A DNA stretch of 64,000 bases from Pseudonocardia sp. HH130630-07 (GTDB taxonomy: Bacteria > Actinomycetota > Actinomycetes > Mycobacteriales > Pseudonocardiaceae), in contig NZ_CP013854.1 in NCBI RefSeq assembly GCF_001698125.1, positions 1,116,001 to 1,180,000 of the forward strand, given 5' to 3'. The notes below the pieces were generated by a model. The model was not told where the DNA came from and did no database searches. It saw only the letters and a list, made by a program, of their open reading frames with translations. Every line of letters begins with the position of its first letter. The stretch's first letter is position 1. Of this stretch, positions 20,239 to 31,100 are shown piece by piece. A program made the position numbers and the translations under genes.

Positions 20239-23200
20239 CCGGCGCCCGAGGTCCCGAACGCGTCCCCGGCGAGACCGAGCACCAGGGTCGCGGTGACGGC
20301 GGCGGTGACCAGCACCCGCGCGGTCATCCGCCCGATCCGGCGGCCCACGCTGCGCGGCGGCGCGTTCGGGGTCGCCTCCCCCGCCATCGGGGCCGGGGTA
20401 CCCGCGTCCGCAGCCGGACCGCCCGGCGTGCCGTCGTCCCGCGCCGGTGGCACCGCACCGGAGCGGTGCAGCAGCCGGTACGCCACCCCGGCGACGGCCA
20501 GCGACGCCGTCGTCCCGATCAGCACCGGCAGCGAGTTCAGCTGGTACAGCGCCCCGTAGAGGCCCACCCCCAGCGCGCTGGCGACCGACACGGCGGTCGT
20601 CGCCCGGGCCGGGGCCGTGTGGGCCGGGTTGCGCGCGGTGCGCGCCGCGGTCCACAGGGTGTAGAGCGCCTCCCCGCCGAACCCGACGAACGTCGCGACG
20701 ACGAGCCACTTCACCGTGGCGTTCATCGACACGATCGGGTCCAGCGCCGCGTTCGGGCCGAACACCGCGATCACCAGCGGAACCAGGGACAGCGCGACCG
20801 CCCAGGTGCCCGCCGTCGCAGCGGCCCGGAAGACCTTCACCGCCCGCGGGCCGTCCAGGACCATGTCCTGCTTCCAGGTGCCCAGCATCGCCGGGACCAG
20901 CGCCAGCAGCGCCGTCACGTCGACGACCAGGAACGCGGCGGCGCCGGCCCGGAACTCCCACGTCGAGGCGGGGTTGAGGACGCCGAACACGTGCAGCGGC
21001 AGGTTCACCGTGAACGTGACGACGACCAGGGCCGTGCGGATCGTCCGCACCCACCGGTTCGACGACAGCAGGTTCGTAACCGCGTTCAGCGTGCCGCGCA
21101 CCTGGAAGGCGACCATCGCCGCGATCGCGGGCAGCGGCGCCGTCAGCATGACCGCGGCGCTCACACCGAGGCCCCCGACGGTGGCGACCCAGATCAGGCC
21201 GGTGGTCGTCGTGAACGCCCAGGCCCAGGCCCGGGTCATCTGCATCGCCCGGTGACCGGCCGGCGGGCCCCGGTTCCCGACGCCCGAGCTCATCATCTGC
21301 GCGTGCGCGGCGGCCGCCCGCCGCACGAGCAGCGCCGGGACGCCCGCGGCGGCAGCACCACCGGCCGCGACGACGGTCAGCACCGCGGTCGTCGCGGCGT
21401 CTCGGGACAGGGTCGCCGCCCGGACGCCGTCCGGACCGGACCGGTACCGGGAGCCGATGTGCGCGGCCGTGTCGCCCGGCACCGCGCGGAGGACGGTGAC
21501 CAGAGCGGTCACGGTCCCGTCGTCCCAGCCCGTGCCGTGCCGCTCGCCCCACGCCCGCACCTGCTCGGTGGCCGAGGCGCGGTCGGGCGTCCACGCGGCG
21601 CGGAACAGCCGCGGCAGGCCGGCTACCCCCAGCGGGCTGGAACCGACGTCGGCGACGACGGTGCCGGCCAGCTGCGCGACGGTGCGCCGTGTCCGGTCGT
21701 CGGTGTTCGCGCGCCACAGCTCGTTCAGCACGAGCAGGGTGCGCCGCACCCGGACCGACTGGGTGTATCCCTTCGCCACGACCAGCCGGGGCAGGACCGG
21801 CTTCGCGGCCAGCTCCCGGGCGAGCGCGTCGGCCGCAGCCCTGGCGTGGCGTGCCTGCTCCCGCAGCCCCGCGATCGACGCCTGGGCGCGCTCGACGTCG
21901 GCCCGCCGGCTCACCTCCTGGTTCCGCCCGGGCCCCTTCGACGCCGGCCGGTTCGCGCGGCCGATCAGGTTCGCCGTCTGCCGGGCCCCCCGATCGGCGA
22001 GACGCTCCAGCTCGGTGGCGCGCTGCGCCGCCGCCTCGTGCCGGTCGGCCAGCTCGGCGCGCTCCGCCGCGCTGCGGCGGGCCAGGGACTCGTAGCCGAC
22101 GGTGGACCGGTCCAGCTCCCAGGCGCGACGCACCCGCCCGGCCATCCAGCCGACGCCGTACCCGCCGTAGTAGCCGAGCTTCACATCGTCCGCCGGGTGG
22201 TCGGCGCTCGTGCCCTTCGCGAACCGGACGCCGCGCGGGGCCTGCTGCACGATCCGCTGCCAGGTCTGCACCGACATCGGCGCGACCGTCGTCCCGAACG
22301 CGGTGACGGGCCGCACGAACGTCGGCTGCCTCTGGTCGTTCACGACGTAGGGCAGGAACTTCTGCTGCTCGGTGCGGGTGAGCCGCTCCATCAGCGCCCA
22401 GCGGGCCCGGGAGACGTGGGACGGCCGGATGCCGGCGAACGTCGCCGTCTGCATCCGGTGCACCGCCCGCTGCTCCGCGGAGTACGCGAGCCGCGACCGG
22501 AAGGACATGTACTCCCACGCCAGCCGGTAGTCGAAGACCGGAACGGCCCGCGACGGCATCAGCGGGACCGGCGGGGACGGGTGGACCGGCGGCACGCCCA
22601 CCTGCACCGTGGGCGGGAGATCAGCCTGCACGACGGCGTGTCCCGGCGCCGGCGTCCGGTCCGTACCGGCCAGGGCCGGGCCCGTCACCCGCTCCGGGGC
22701 CGTTCCCGCGGGGGCGTCGGTCGTCGCCCGCACCGGCCCGGTTCCGGCGGTTCCCCGCCCGGCGACGTCCGGACGGGTGGGCCCGGCATCGCGGACCGGT
22801 GTGGCACCGGCACGGGGCGGGGCGGTCGTGGGCTCCACGGTGACTCCCGCCCTGGCGGGCGCCGGGGTCGCGGTGGTCGTGACGGTCGAGGTGGTGGCCG
22901 CCTTGCCCGGCGGCACCGCGGACACGTGGCCGGTGAGCATCACGAAGGCCGTGGCCCACGTCATCGCCCGGTGCCGTGCGCCGGCCCAGCGGCCGGGGGA
23001 CGGACGTCCCGCGGGAGGGGCCTGCGGCGGCCCGGCGTGACCGGTGGGTGGCCCTGCCTCCGTGCCCGTCGGCGCGGCGCCGGCCGGGAGGTCCGGCCGG
23101 CCGGTGGGACCGGTGACGCGGTTCGAGCCCGTCCCGGTCGGCATCTCGACGAGAACACCGGTCGGGCCGTCGGCCGAGAACCTCGGGGGCGCGGTGGGAC

Positions 23201-23452
23201 CGCGCATCCAGTCCATCCGGGCCACGGCGTCGACGTGGCCCTGGCGGGCCCGCCCGAGCTCCTCGTTCAGTGCCCGCCGGGCGTCCATCGCCCGTGCGTC
23301 CTCCGGGTCCGGCGTCCCTCGTCCGGCCTGGGCCTCGAGGTCGCGGACCCGCTCTGCTGTCTCGCGCACGCGGTTCGCCTGCGCATCGAGTGCGTCGTCG
23401 CGTACGACGCGCACCGTGCCGCCGCCCGGGGTCTCCGGGCGACCGTCCTGGG

Positions 23453-24400
23453 CTAGGGCGTGTCTCCCAGATAGGCGGACCGGGGTGCGCGATGCTTGAT
23501 CGGTGCCGCGTACCGCTGTCCTGACTGATGCCCAGTGGGCCCGTCTGGCGCCGCTGTTGCCCTCCTCCGAGGGTCGTCGCGGGCGCCCGTTCCGCGATGA
23601 CCGCCGGGTGATCGAGGGGATCATCTACCGGTATCGGTGCGGGCTTCCCTGGCGCGACGTCCCAGCCGAGTTCGGGCCGTGGCAGACGTTGTGGAAGCGG
23701 CACCGCCGCTACAGCGGCGACGGCACCTGGGACCACATCCTGGCTGCTCTTCTGATCGAGGCCGACGCCGCCGAGGTGCTCGGGTGGGCGGTCAGCGTGG
23801 ACTCCACGATCATCCGTGCCCACCAGCACGCCGCGACCCTCAAGCGCGACACAGGGGGCCGGATCGAACTACACGAATCTGCTCGCCGAACCAGCAGATC
23901 ACGCGCTGGGACGGTCCCGCGGAGGGCTGTCGACGAAGATCCACCAGCTCGTTGACGGGCACGGCCGCCCGCTGGTGGTCCTCCTCGGCCCCGGCCAGGG
24001 CGGCGACTCGCCAATGTTTCCGCACCTGATGGCGCACCTGAGCATCGCCCGACCGGGCCCGGGACGACCCCGGACCCGGCCTGAACGCGTGCGCGCGGAC
24101 AAGGCCTACTCCTCACGCGCGATCCGCCGGCACCTGCGCGAGCGCCGGATCATCGCTGTCATTCCGGAGCCCTCTGACCAGCAGGGACACCGCAAACGAC
24201 GGGGCTCACGCGGCGGCCGACCGCCCGCATTCGATCCGGTCGACTACCGAAACCGCAACGTCGTCGAGCGCGGGTTCTGCCACGTCAAGCAGTGGCGCGG
24301 GCTGGCCACCCGTTACGACAAGCTCGCCCTGACCTTCCGCGGCGGCGCCGTCCTGAAGGCAATCGTCACCTGGCTCCGCGCATTGGGAGACACACCCTAG
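23453..24400 (+). mobile_element. IS5-family (IS427-like) element inserted in the giant gene
   Basis: Element 23457-24396 with terminal inverted repeats GGGYGTGTCTCCCA just inside a CTAG flank; CTAG is present at both ends (23453-23456 and 24397-24400), the duplication expected of IS427-type elements. The reading frame of the host gene is restored on removal. About 940 bp, one transposase split over two frames. Confidence 0.85.
23503..24400 (+). CDS. IS5-family transposase in two reading frames
   Basis: The first frame (from GTG 23503) gives an N-terminal IS5 domain, LTDAQWARLAPLLPSSEGRRG through the first catalytic Asp region AVSVDSTIIRAHQHAA. The second frame continues from about 23850 (GAGSNYTNLLAEPADHALGR) through the second Asp region and the terminal Glu region RNRNVVERGFCHVKQWRGLA. 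Joining them requires a +1 change around a CACAGGGGGC stretch. Two-frame transposases are common in this group, but the usual programmed shift is -1, so this copy could be defective. The stop lies at the end of the element. Confidence 0.7.
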
Positions 24401-27328
24401 CTCATCGTTGCGTCCTCCGTCGCGGTTGTGCTGCTGCCGGCCTGCCGGCTCCTGTCCCGCGCGGCCTCCGTTCCCGTTCGTTCCGTCCTGGGCGTTCGTC
24501 GGGGCATCGGCACCACCGTCGGTGGCGCGCTCCGGCGCGCGGGGCGCACCGGCCTCGCCCGGGGTGCGGGCGGTGGTGGGATCGGTCCCGGCCGGCGGAG
24601 GTCCACGGTTGCGCGGGGTCCCCGGCGTCGATCCGCTCGCCGCCGTCGGGTCCGTGCCGGGACCGTCCCGGGTCGGGACGGGCCCGTCGGCGGGCGACCT
24701 GTCCAGCGTGCCGGGCGGCGGCTTGTCGCCGCCGGTGCCGGTGGAGCGTTCGGCGACCACCTCGTCATTCGTTCGGTTCGGCTGCTGCCGGGGCGGCGCA
24801 GCGGGTCCGGTGGGACGCTCGCGGCCCGGCTTCGGCGGGTCGCCTGCGGGGATCCGCGAGTCGCCTGCGGAGGCGGGGGCACGGTCGCCGCTCGGCGCAG
24901 GAGGCCGGCCGATACCGGTGACACCGGTGCGGTCCGGGCTGGTGCCCCGTCCCGAGGTACCGCCGCCCCAGCCGGTCGTGGTCCCCGTGCCGGGGACCGC
25001 CCCGGTGCCCTGCCCGTTCTGGCCACGGGCCAGGTTCTGCAGGTCCCGCGCCCGGTTCTGCAGGGTCCGCGCCTGCGCCTGCATCTCACGTGCCTGGCCC
25101 TGCTGACCACGCGCCCGGCTCTGCAGCTCCCGCGCCTGCTCCTGCAGAGCCCGCGCCCGGGCCTGCAGGTCCCGCACCTGCGCCTGCGCCTCACGCACCT
25201 GGCCCTGCTGACCACGCGCCCGGCTCTGCAGCTCCCGCGCTCGGCGGTCCAGACCGCGCGCCTGGTTCTGCAGCGTCCGCGCCTGGCCCCGCAGCACCCG
25301 AGCCTGGCTCTGCAGACCACGCGCCCGGCCCTGCTGGTCCCGCACCTGGGCACGCAGATCCCGCACCTGGTTCTGCAGCGTCCGTGCCTGGCCCCGCAGC
25401 CCCCGGGCCTGGTTCTGCCGGCCCCGTGCCTGGTTCCGCAGATCCCGGGCCTGGTTCCGCAGGTCCCGCACCTGGTTCCGGAGGTTGCGCGCCTGGTCGC
25501 GCAACCCGGTCGTCGTGGAGCGCTGACCGGATGCGTTCCGCCCGGTCCCGGGTCGCGTGGTCTGGCCACGTTCCCCCGGCGACCGCGTCGGCGACGTCGA
25601 CGGCCGCGACGTCCCGTCCGACGGGACGCGGGGTGGGCGCGGGCCCTCGATCCCGGAGAGCGGCTCGGTCACCCGGGACGCCGGGGCAGCCGCCCCCGCC
25701 GGGTCGACCCGCGCGATCCACGCTGCGGGCGGTTCGGTGCCGTCCCGCAGCGCGACCAGCGCGTCCGGCGGGACGTAGTTTTTCCGCATCTCGCCGTTCG
25801 CGAGCCGCTTCCCGGCCGGGGACGACGACGGTGGCCGTACCTTGCTCATCGCGATCGGTGCGGCGAGCATCCCCCAGGTCAGCGCGAGGTCGCCGATCTC
25901 ACGGGCGCCCTTGGTGTCGCTCTTGACGAAGGCCACCGTGTGGTCGACGGCCGTGGCCCCGAACGTGCCCAGCGCAGCCCGGTTGGCCCACCGCGCGGCG
26001 TCGCTCGCATGCAGGGACGATCGGGCCAGCGTGGCGGCCCGTGCCTGGTTGCCCGCGGTGAACGCCCGCGACGACAGGGTCGCCAGCCTGGTGGCACCGG
26101 CGCCGAGCCCGAACGTGACGGCGGCCAGCGCGTTGCCGCCGAACGTCAGGTAGGCGTTGCGGACGGTCGGATCGGAGAGGCTGGTGCTCTGACCGTGGGC
26201 TTCACGGTTGTCCAGGGTCTTCTTGGCGTCGATGGTGGTGTAGACGGTCCCGCCGGCGAGCAGGACGACACCGGCGCCACCGGCGCCACCGGCGAGGATC
26301 GCCCCGCCGGACATCGCGACTCCGGTCCCGACGCCGGTCCACCAGGTCAGCGCACCACCGACGACCATGGCGCCGCCGAGGACGTAGCCCTTGCTCTTGT
26401 CCCAGCCGCTGATGTGCCGTCCGTTGGTCGAGGTCATGTCGATCGGTCCGCCGGTGGCTCCCCAGTCGCCCGGCGTCGAGATCCTCGTGTCCTCACCGAA
26501 GATCTCGTTGTTGTTGCGGAAGTCCTCGAGGTCGCCGTAGTGGTGCCCGTTCGCGTCGACGTACCGGTCGCCCGCCCGGTAGACGTCGATCATCCCGAGG
26601 TTTCCGTCCTCGTCCTCGAACAGGATCCCCCGCCGTGCGACCGAACCGCCCTCGCCGACGCGCTTCGCCACCTCGCGGCGGGCGCTCAGCTCCTCGATGT
26701 CCTCGACCTTCACCTCGCCGCGCAGGAGCTCGCCGAACAGCTCGTCCGCGTTGCCCCGGGCGGCCAGTTCCGCCCGGCGGTCCCGCGGGTCCTCACCCAG
26801 CGACGGCTCGCCCGCGAGGCCCTCGTCGAGGTACCGCTTGGCCAGCGGATCGGTCACGCCGTCGAGCGAGGGCCGGTTGAACGCGGACCTCTTCGCGTAG
26901 AAGACGTCGGCCCGGCCGCTGGAGGGCAGCTGCAGCTCGCCCAGGGTCGATCCCGGGGTCCGGGATCCCTGGTCGCGGGCGATGGTGTTGTAGTTCAGCG
27001 CGACCGCGGAGCCGAGCTTCTCGTAGCGCTCGGCGAGCTGCTCCTGCCGCGGGTCGCCGGACTCCTTCATCTCCCGGCCCAGCCGCTCGCTGCGGGTCAG
27101 CAGGGAGTCCCACGTCCGCAGCTCGGCGGCCAGCGCGGTGTCACCGGTCGCCTCGGCCGCGGCGATGTCGAGCTGCCGACGCCGCTCCGGGGAGAAGACG
27201 ACGCCCGCGCCGCCGACCTCCTTCAGGTGCGCGTCGGTGGCCGCGATCCGGTTCCGTACGCCGTTGACCGACCCGATCTCCTCGTTGAGGCTCAGCCGCT
27301 CGGCCTCGAGCGCCGCGTACTGCGCGGG
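24397..27328 (-). pseudogene. Giant gene segment 5: membrane domain and heptad repeat
   Basis: About 977 codons (residues 3618-4595). It begins with a helical part, then a globular stretch (YRAGDRYVDANGHHYGDLED), then a hydrophobic Gly/Ala-rich region with two or three membrane-compatible helices around 26260-26420 and a helical part (STSLSDPTVRNAYLTFGGNA) that reminds me of the actinobacterial DUF4781 family, a weak match made by eye. A Pro/Ser/Thr linker, the 23-unit heptad repeat (25028-25510) and a disordered Gly/Pro/Thr tail follow. The tail is cut by the IS at 24397. Confidence 0.75.
25028..25510 (-). repeat. 21-bp / 7-residue tandem repeat, about 23 units
   Basis: Consensus per unit is L-[QR]-[NSG]-Q-A-R-[DGTE]. 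Twenty-three consecutive heptads are readable without a break, for example LRNQARDLRNQARG. Leucine every seventh residue with Arg and Gln between predicts a long, highly polar helix or coiled coil. DNA units are imperfect, so the array is old rather than freshly expanded. It lies within segment 5 of the giant gene. Confidence 0.85.
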
Positions 27329-28178
27329 GGGTGGCGCTCGGGTCCTTCTGCAGGGCGGTCCGGCGGTCGGTGAAGGTCGCCTGGCGCGTGCTCAGCTCGT
27401 ACTGGCGGGGCACCAGGGTCATCCCGGCGATCTGGGCGGCGTTCGCCTTCGCCCGGTCCGCGGGCGACGGCTCGACCGCGGGTGTGCCGTCCGGGGCGCG
27501 ACCCATCCCCTCGAACCCCTCCCGGTGCCCGGGGATCGTGGTGGCGCCGCCGATCGCGTCCGCCTGGTCACCGGTGATGTTCGGGCGCTGCCCGGCCACG
27601 CCGCGGACGGCGTCGACCAGGCCGCGGGCGTGGGCGATCTCCGGGTCGGCCTTCGCGAAGTCGTCGATGACCCGCAGGTGCTCCGGGGCGACGGCCACCC
27701 CGTCGCGGTTGGCCCGCTCCTGCGCGGTCAACGCCTCGTCCAGGGCACGGGCCCGGGGGCCGTTCTCCGTGCGGCGGACCTGCAGCGTGCTCAGCGCGCT
27801 GCCGACCTTCAGGACGGCGCCGTCCTCCTGTGCCGGGGTCAGCTCCGGCAGCGCCTCCTGGTACCGCGCGTAGAGCTCCGGGTTCTCCTCCTCCATGGCG
27901 CTCAGCTCGGACGGGTTCAGCGGCGGGAGCGGGTCGCCGGGCTTCAGCCCGAGGTGGCCGGCCAGCTCACGGTCGACCGCGCTGTCCTGGGCGGGACGGG
28001 TGAACGTGGGGTCGATGGCCGGCATCCAGGACGCGTCCGGGTCGGCGATCCAGCCCAGTTCGGGCAGGTCCGGGGAGGTGGTGCACTCGCCGGCGCCCGC
28101 GCGGCAGCCGAAGCCGACGTTCTCCCGGCCGTCCTTCGTCGGGTAGAGCAGGTACCCCTCGCCCTCCAGCGAGTGGCG
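27329..28178 (-). pseudogene. Giant gene segment 4: helical region in offset frame
   Basis: About 283 codons (residues 3335-3618) read in a frame different from both neighbours, yet strongly coding: for example EEENPELYARYQEALPELTP and ADRAKANAAQIAGMTLVPRQ. Mostly helical with no recognised domain. It is entered near 28175 where one base seems missing and left at the run of six G (27326-27331) where one base seems extra. The second site is a homopolymer, so slippage or a base-calling error is plausible there. Confidence 0.7.
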
Positions 28179-31100
28179 GCGACGGTGGTCGACCTGCAGT
28201 CCCCGCCACGGCAGACCGCACCACCGCCGGGCCCGTAGTTCATCCCGACCTGGCAGCCGTCGGCACTGGTACCGGCCTTGCAGCTGGTCGAGTTGCCGTA
28301 CGGGTCGGTCCACGTCTGGGTGGCGTCGGAGTCGCCGAGGAAGACGACCGACGCGGTCTCCGACGGCGTCTGCCCCTCCCGGACCATCGGCTCGACGATC
28401 CGGCAGTTCGGGCAGTTCTGCTCGCGGACCTGCGCCCAGTCCGGCCGGGTCAGGGTGCAGTCGCCGACACAGCTGATCCGGCCGCCGTCGCCGTTCGCGT
28501 CCGGGGTCGTCACCTGGATCCGGTTGCTGCCCCCGGAGGTGATCTGCTCGGGAAGGTTCACGCCTGCCGCTGCGGCCTCGAGGCGCTCGCCGTCGGTGAA
28601 CGTGTGGACCTGCCGGCCCCGGTCCTGGCCGATCCGGTAGCCCTCACGCAGCGCGATGTGACCGGTCTCGGACTCGCCGAGGCTGTACTGACCCGGGTTC
28701 CCCTCGCCGTCGCGGCTGATGATGGTGGTGACGTTCCTGCTCGGGTCGAACGCGACGCCGTCGGAGTGCACGACGTCGCCCTCGGCCGAGGTGAAGGTCC
28801 CCTCGCCCTGGAAGGTGATCCGCGCGGGGTTACCGGCGCCGTCGCGGCCGGTGATGTCGCCCGAGGGGCCCTTGACCTCCAGGTGGTCCCGGCCGCCGCT
28901 CTCCGGGACGCCGCCCCCCTGGGTGGGGCCCTGGTAGTCGCAACCGCCGTTGCAGGTGCTGTGCACCGGCGAGCCCTTCGGGCTGCTCGTCCGGAACGAG
29001 TTCTGCATCTCGGCCGGCTTGCGGCCCTCGGAGTTGGTGTAGCGCACGGTCTCGCCGGTGCGGCCGTCGCGCATCCGGCCGGTACCGCGGACCCAGCCCG
29101 AGCCGTTGCCGTCGGCGTCGCGGTGCAGCCCGACGCCGTGCGAGCCGGCCACCGTGTCCTTCTCCTCGGCCTTCCGCTCGATCGGCACCGAGCCGTCGAA
29201 GCCCTCGCCCGGGCGGTAGCGGACGGTCTCGCCGTCCTCGGTCGTGAGGGTGGCGCCATTCGCGCAGCCGTCCCGGCAGGTCTCGGTGGTGACCTCGTCG
29301 TCGCCGGAGGACTTGACGCTCAGGACGGGGTTGCCGTCCTCGTCGAACCTCCCCTCGATCCCGCGGTCGTTCTCACCCATCTCCTCGATCGGGATCGGCT
29401 TGCCGTCCGGCCCGAGCTCCTCGGCCTCCTGCTGCTGGGCGGCGGCCTGGTCGCGCAGCGAGGGAGCGGTGACGACGCCGGTGTTCGAGCCGCTCTGGGT
29501 GAAGTTCGCGCAGTCCCCGGAGCAGGTGGCGCCACCGCCGCCACCCGGACCGGCCACGGCCCACGCGGAGACCCCGCAGCCGCCGTTGCCGCTGCCCGAG
29601 CAGGTGCCCTCGCCGTGCGCCTTCCAGGCCAGGCCCGGCTGGTCCCAGCTGGGTGCGGTCTCGGCGCTGTCGTCGGCCTCGGCGTGTGCCGAGTAGCTCG
29701 ACGAGCAGTTCGCCGCGCCGGAGCAGGACGCCGACGCCGACGCCTGCCCCGGGCTCGCCGACACCGACACCGACACCGACACCCCACCGCCACCCTGCCC
29801 ACCACCACCGGACCCCGACGCCGACGCGCTGGCCTGTGCCCCCGGAGCGGACGCCGACGCGCTCGAGGCCGCCGAGTAGGAGTGCCGGCAGTTCGCCGCA
29901 CCCGAACACGACGCCGACGCCTGCCCGGGACCCGCGACGGCCTGCGCGGTGACCGCGACCCCACCACCACCCGTGCCACCCCCGCCGGTCCCGGCCGCCG
30001 ACGCCGACGCGGTCGACCCACCAGCCGTAGCCGAGTCGCTGACCTGCGCGGAGTAGGAGTGCCGGCACGAGGTACCCGCACTACCGACACACGACGACGA
30101 CGCCTGCGCCGCCCCACCACCGGCCGCCGCGGCCGCACTGGTCTGGACGAACCCCGACCCCCGGCCACCGGACCCGTACCCGGCCGCATCGGCCTGCGCG
30201 GCCGCCCCGGCCGTAGCCGTACTGGACGCGGAGTAGCGGTAGGAACACCCCGACCCGGCGCTGCCCTGACACGCCGCGGCGGCGATCGCCCCGTCCGGGC
30301 GGGCCTGCGCGGACGCGGTGGTGGCACACCAGCCGCTGCCCGCTCCGCCGGCGGCCGAGCAGCGGGCCGAGGCGTCGGCCCGGTTACCCGGCGCCCGGTC
30401 CGACGCGGTCGAGCCCGCGGAGTAGGAGTGCCGGCAGGTCGAGCCCTCGGTCGCCGCGCACACCGCGGAGACCTGCGCCCCGTCGGTGGTGGCCCCGGCC
30501 TGCCCGCCGCCGCGGCAGGCACCGTCGGCACCGGCGACGCACGACGTCGTCGAGCGTGCGGCGTTCCCGCCGGCGTCGGCGACCGCGTGGGTGCGGGTGC
30601 GGCACCCCTCACCGGTGCACTGCGCGGTCAGCTCGGCGTTGTCCCGCGCGGTCGCGCCGCCGGTGGCGACCTCACAGGCCCCCTGCCCGCCGCAGGTCGC
30701 GGTGGCGATGCCGTGGGCGAGCCCGTCGCGCGGGGCCACCGAACCGGCCCGCAGGTCGGGGGCGATCGTGGTGGGGTCGTCGGTGCTGAGCGTGGTGCTC
30801 CGTCCGCGCACCGGGCAGTCGGAGTTCCCGGAGCGGCAGGTCCCGGACGCGCCGGCGGTGCTCGCCCCGGTCGCGTCCGCGCCGGTGCCCGACAGGGTCA
30901 GTGATCCCTCGGTGCCGACCACGGCACGGCAGCTCTGGCCGTCGCCGTCGCAGCTCGTGGCCGACCCGGCCAGACCGACGGTCGCGGACCGGCTCTCGAC
31001 GCGGGGGACCTCGATCGCGTCGAGGGCCTCGCGGGCGTTCCGGGCCCGGGCAGCGGCGGCCGCGGCCTCGGCCCGCCCGGTGGCGGCGGTCGCGGCCCGT

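Larger units (their letters stand above)
14571..23452 (-). pseudogene. Giant gene segment 6: membrane bundles, LysM, PP2C-like, helical region
   Basis: About 2,961 codons (residues 4596-7556), the longest uninterrupted piece. Order: a short coiled coil; a Pro/Thr linker after a hydrophobic helix (near 22930); a conserved-looking globular/coiled part (about 21450-22570); a multi-pass membrane bundle (about 20230-21400); LysM (20067-20238); further membrane helices (about 19280-19950); a globular part rich in Trp (about 18300-19280); PP2C-like domain (17437-18172); more membrane helices (about 16500-17340); and an Ala-rich helical region to 14571. The mix of LysM and many membrane helices places the protein at the cell envelope. 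Confidence 0.8.

Noticed and set aside
14817..23456. A 2,879-codon open frame on the + strand
   Set aside because: It is the antisense shadow of the giant gene in a GC-rich genome: composition is Arg/Pro/Gly/His/Gln-rich, there are no domains, and the - strand frame there has LysM, PP2C-like and membrane segments.
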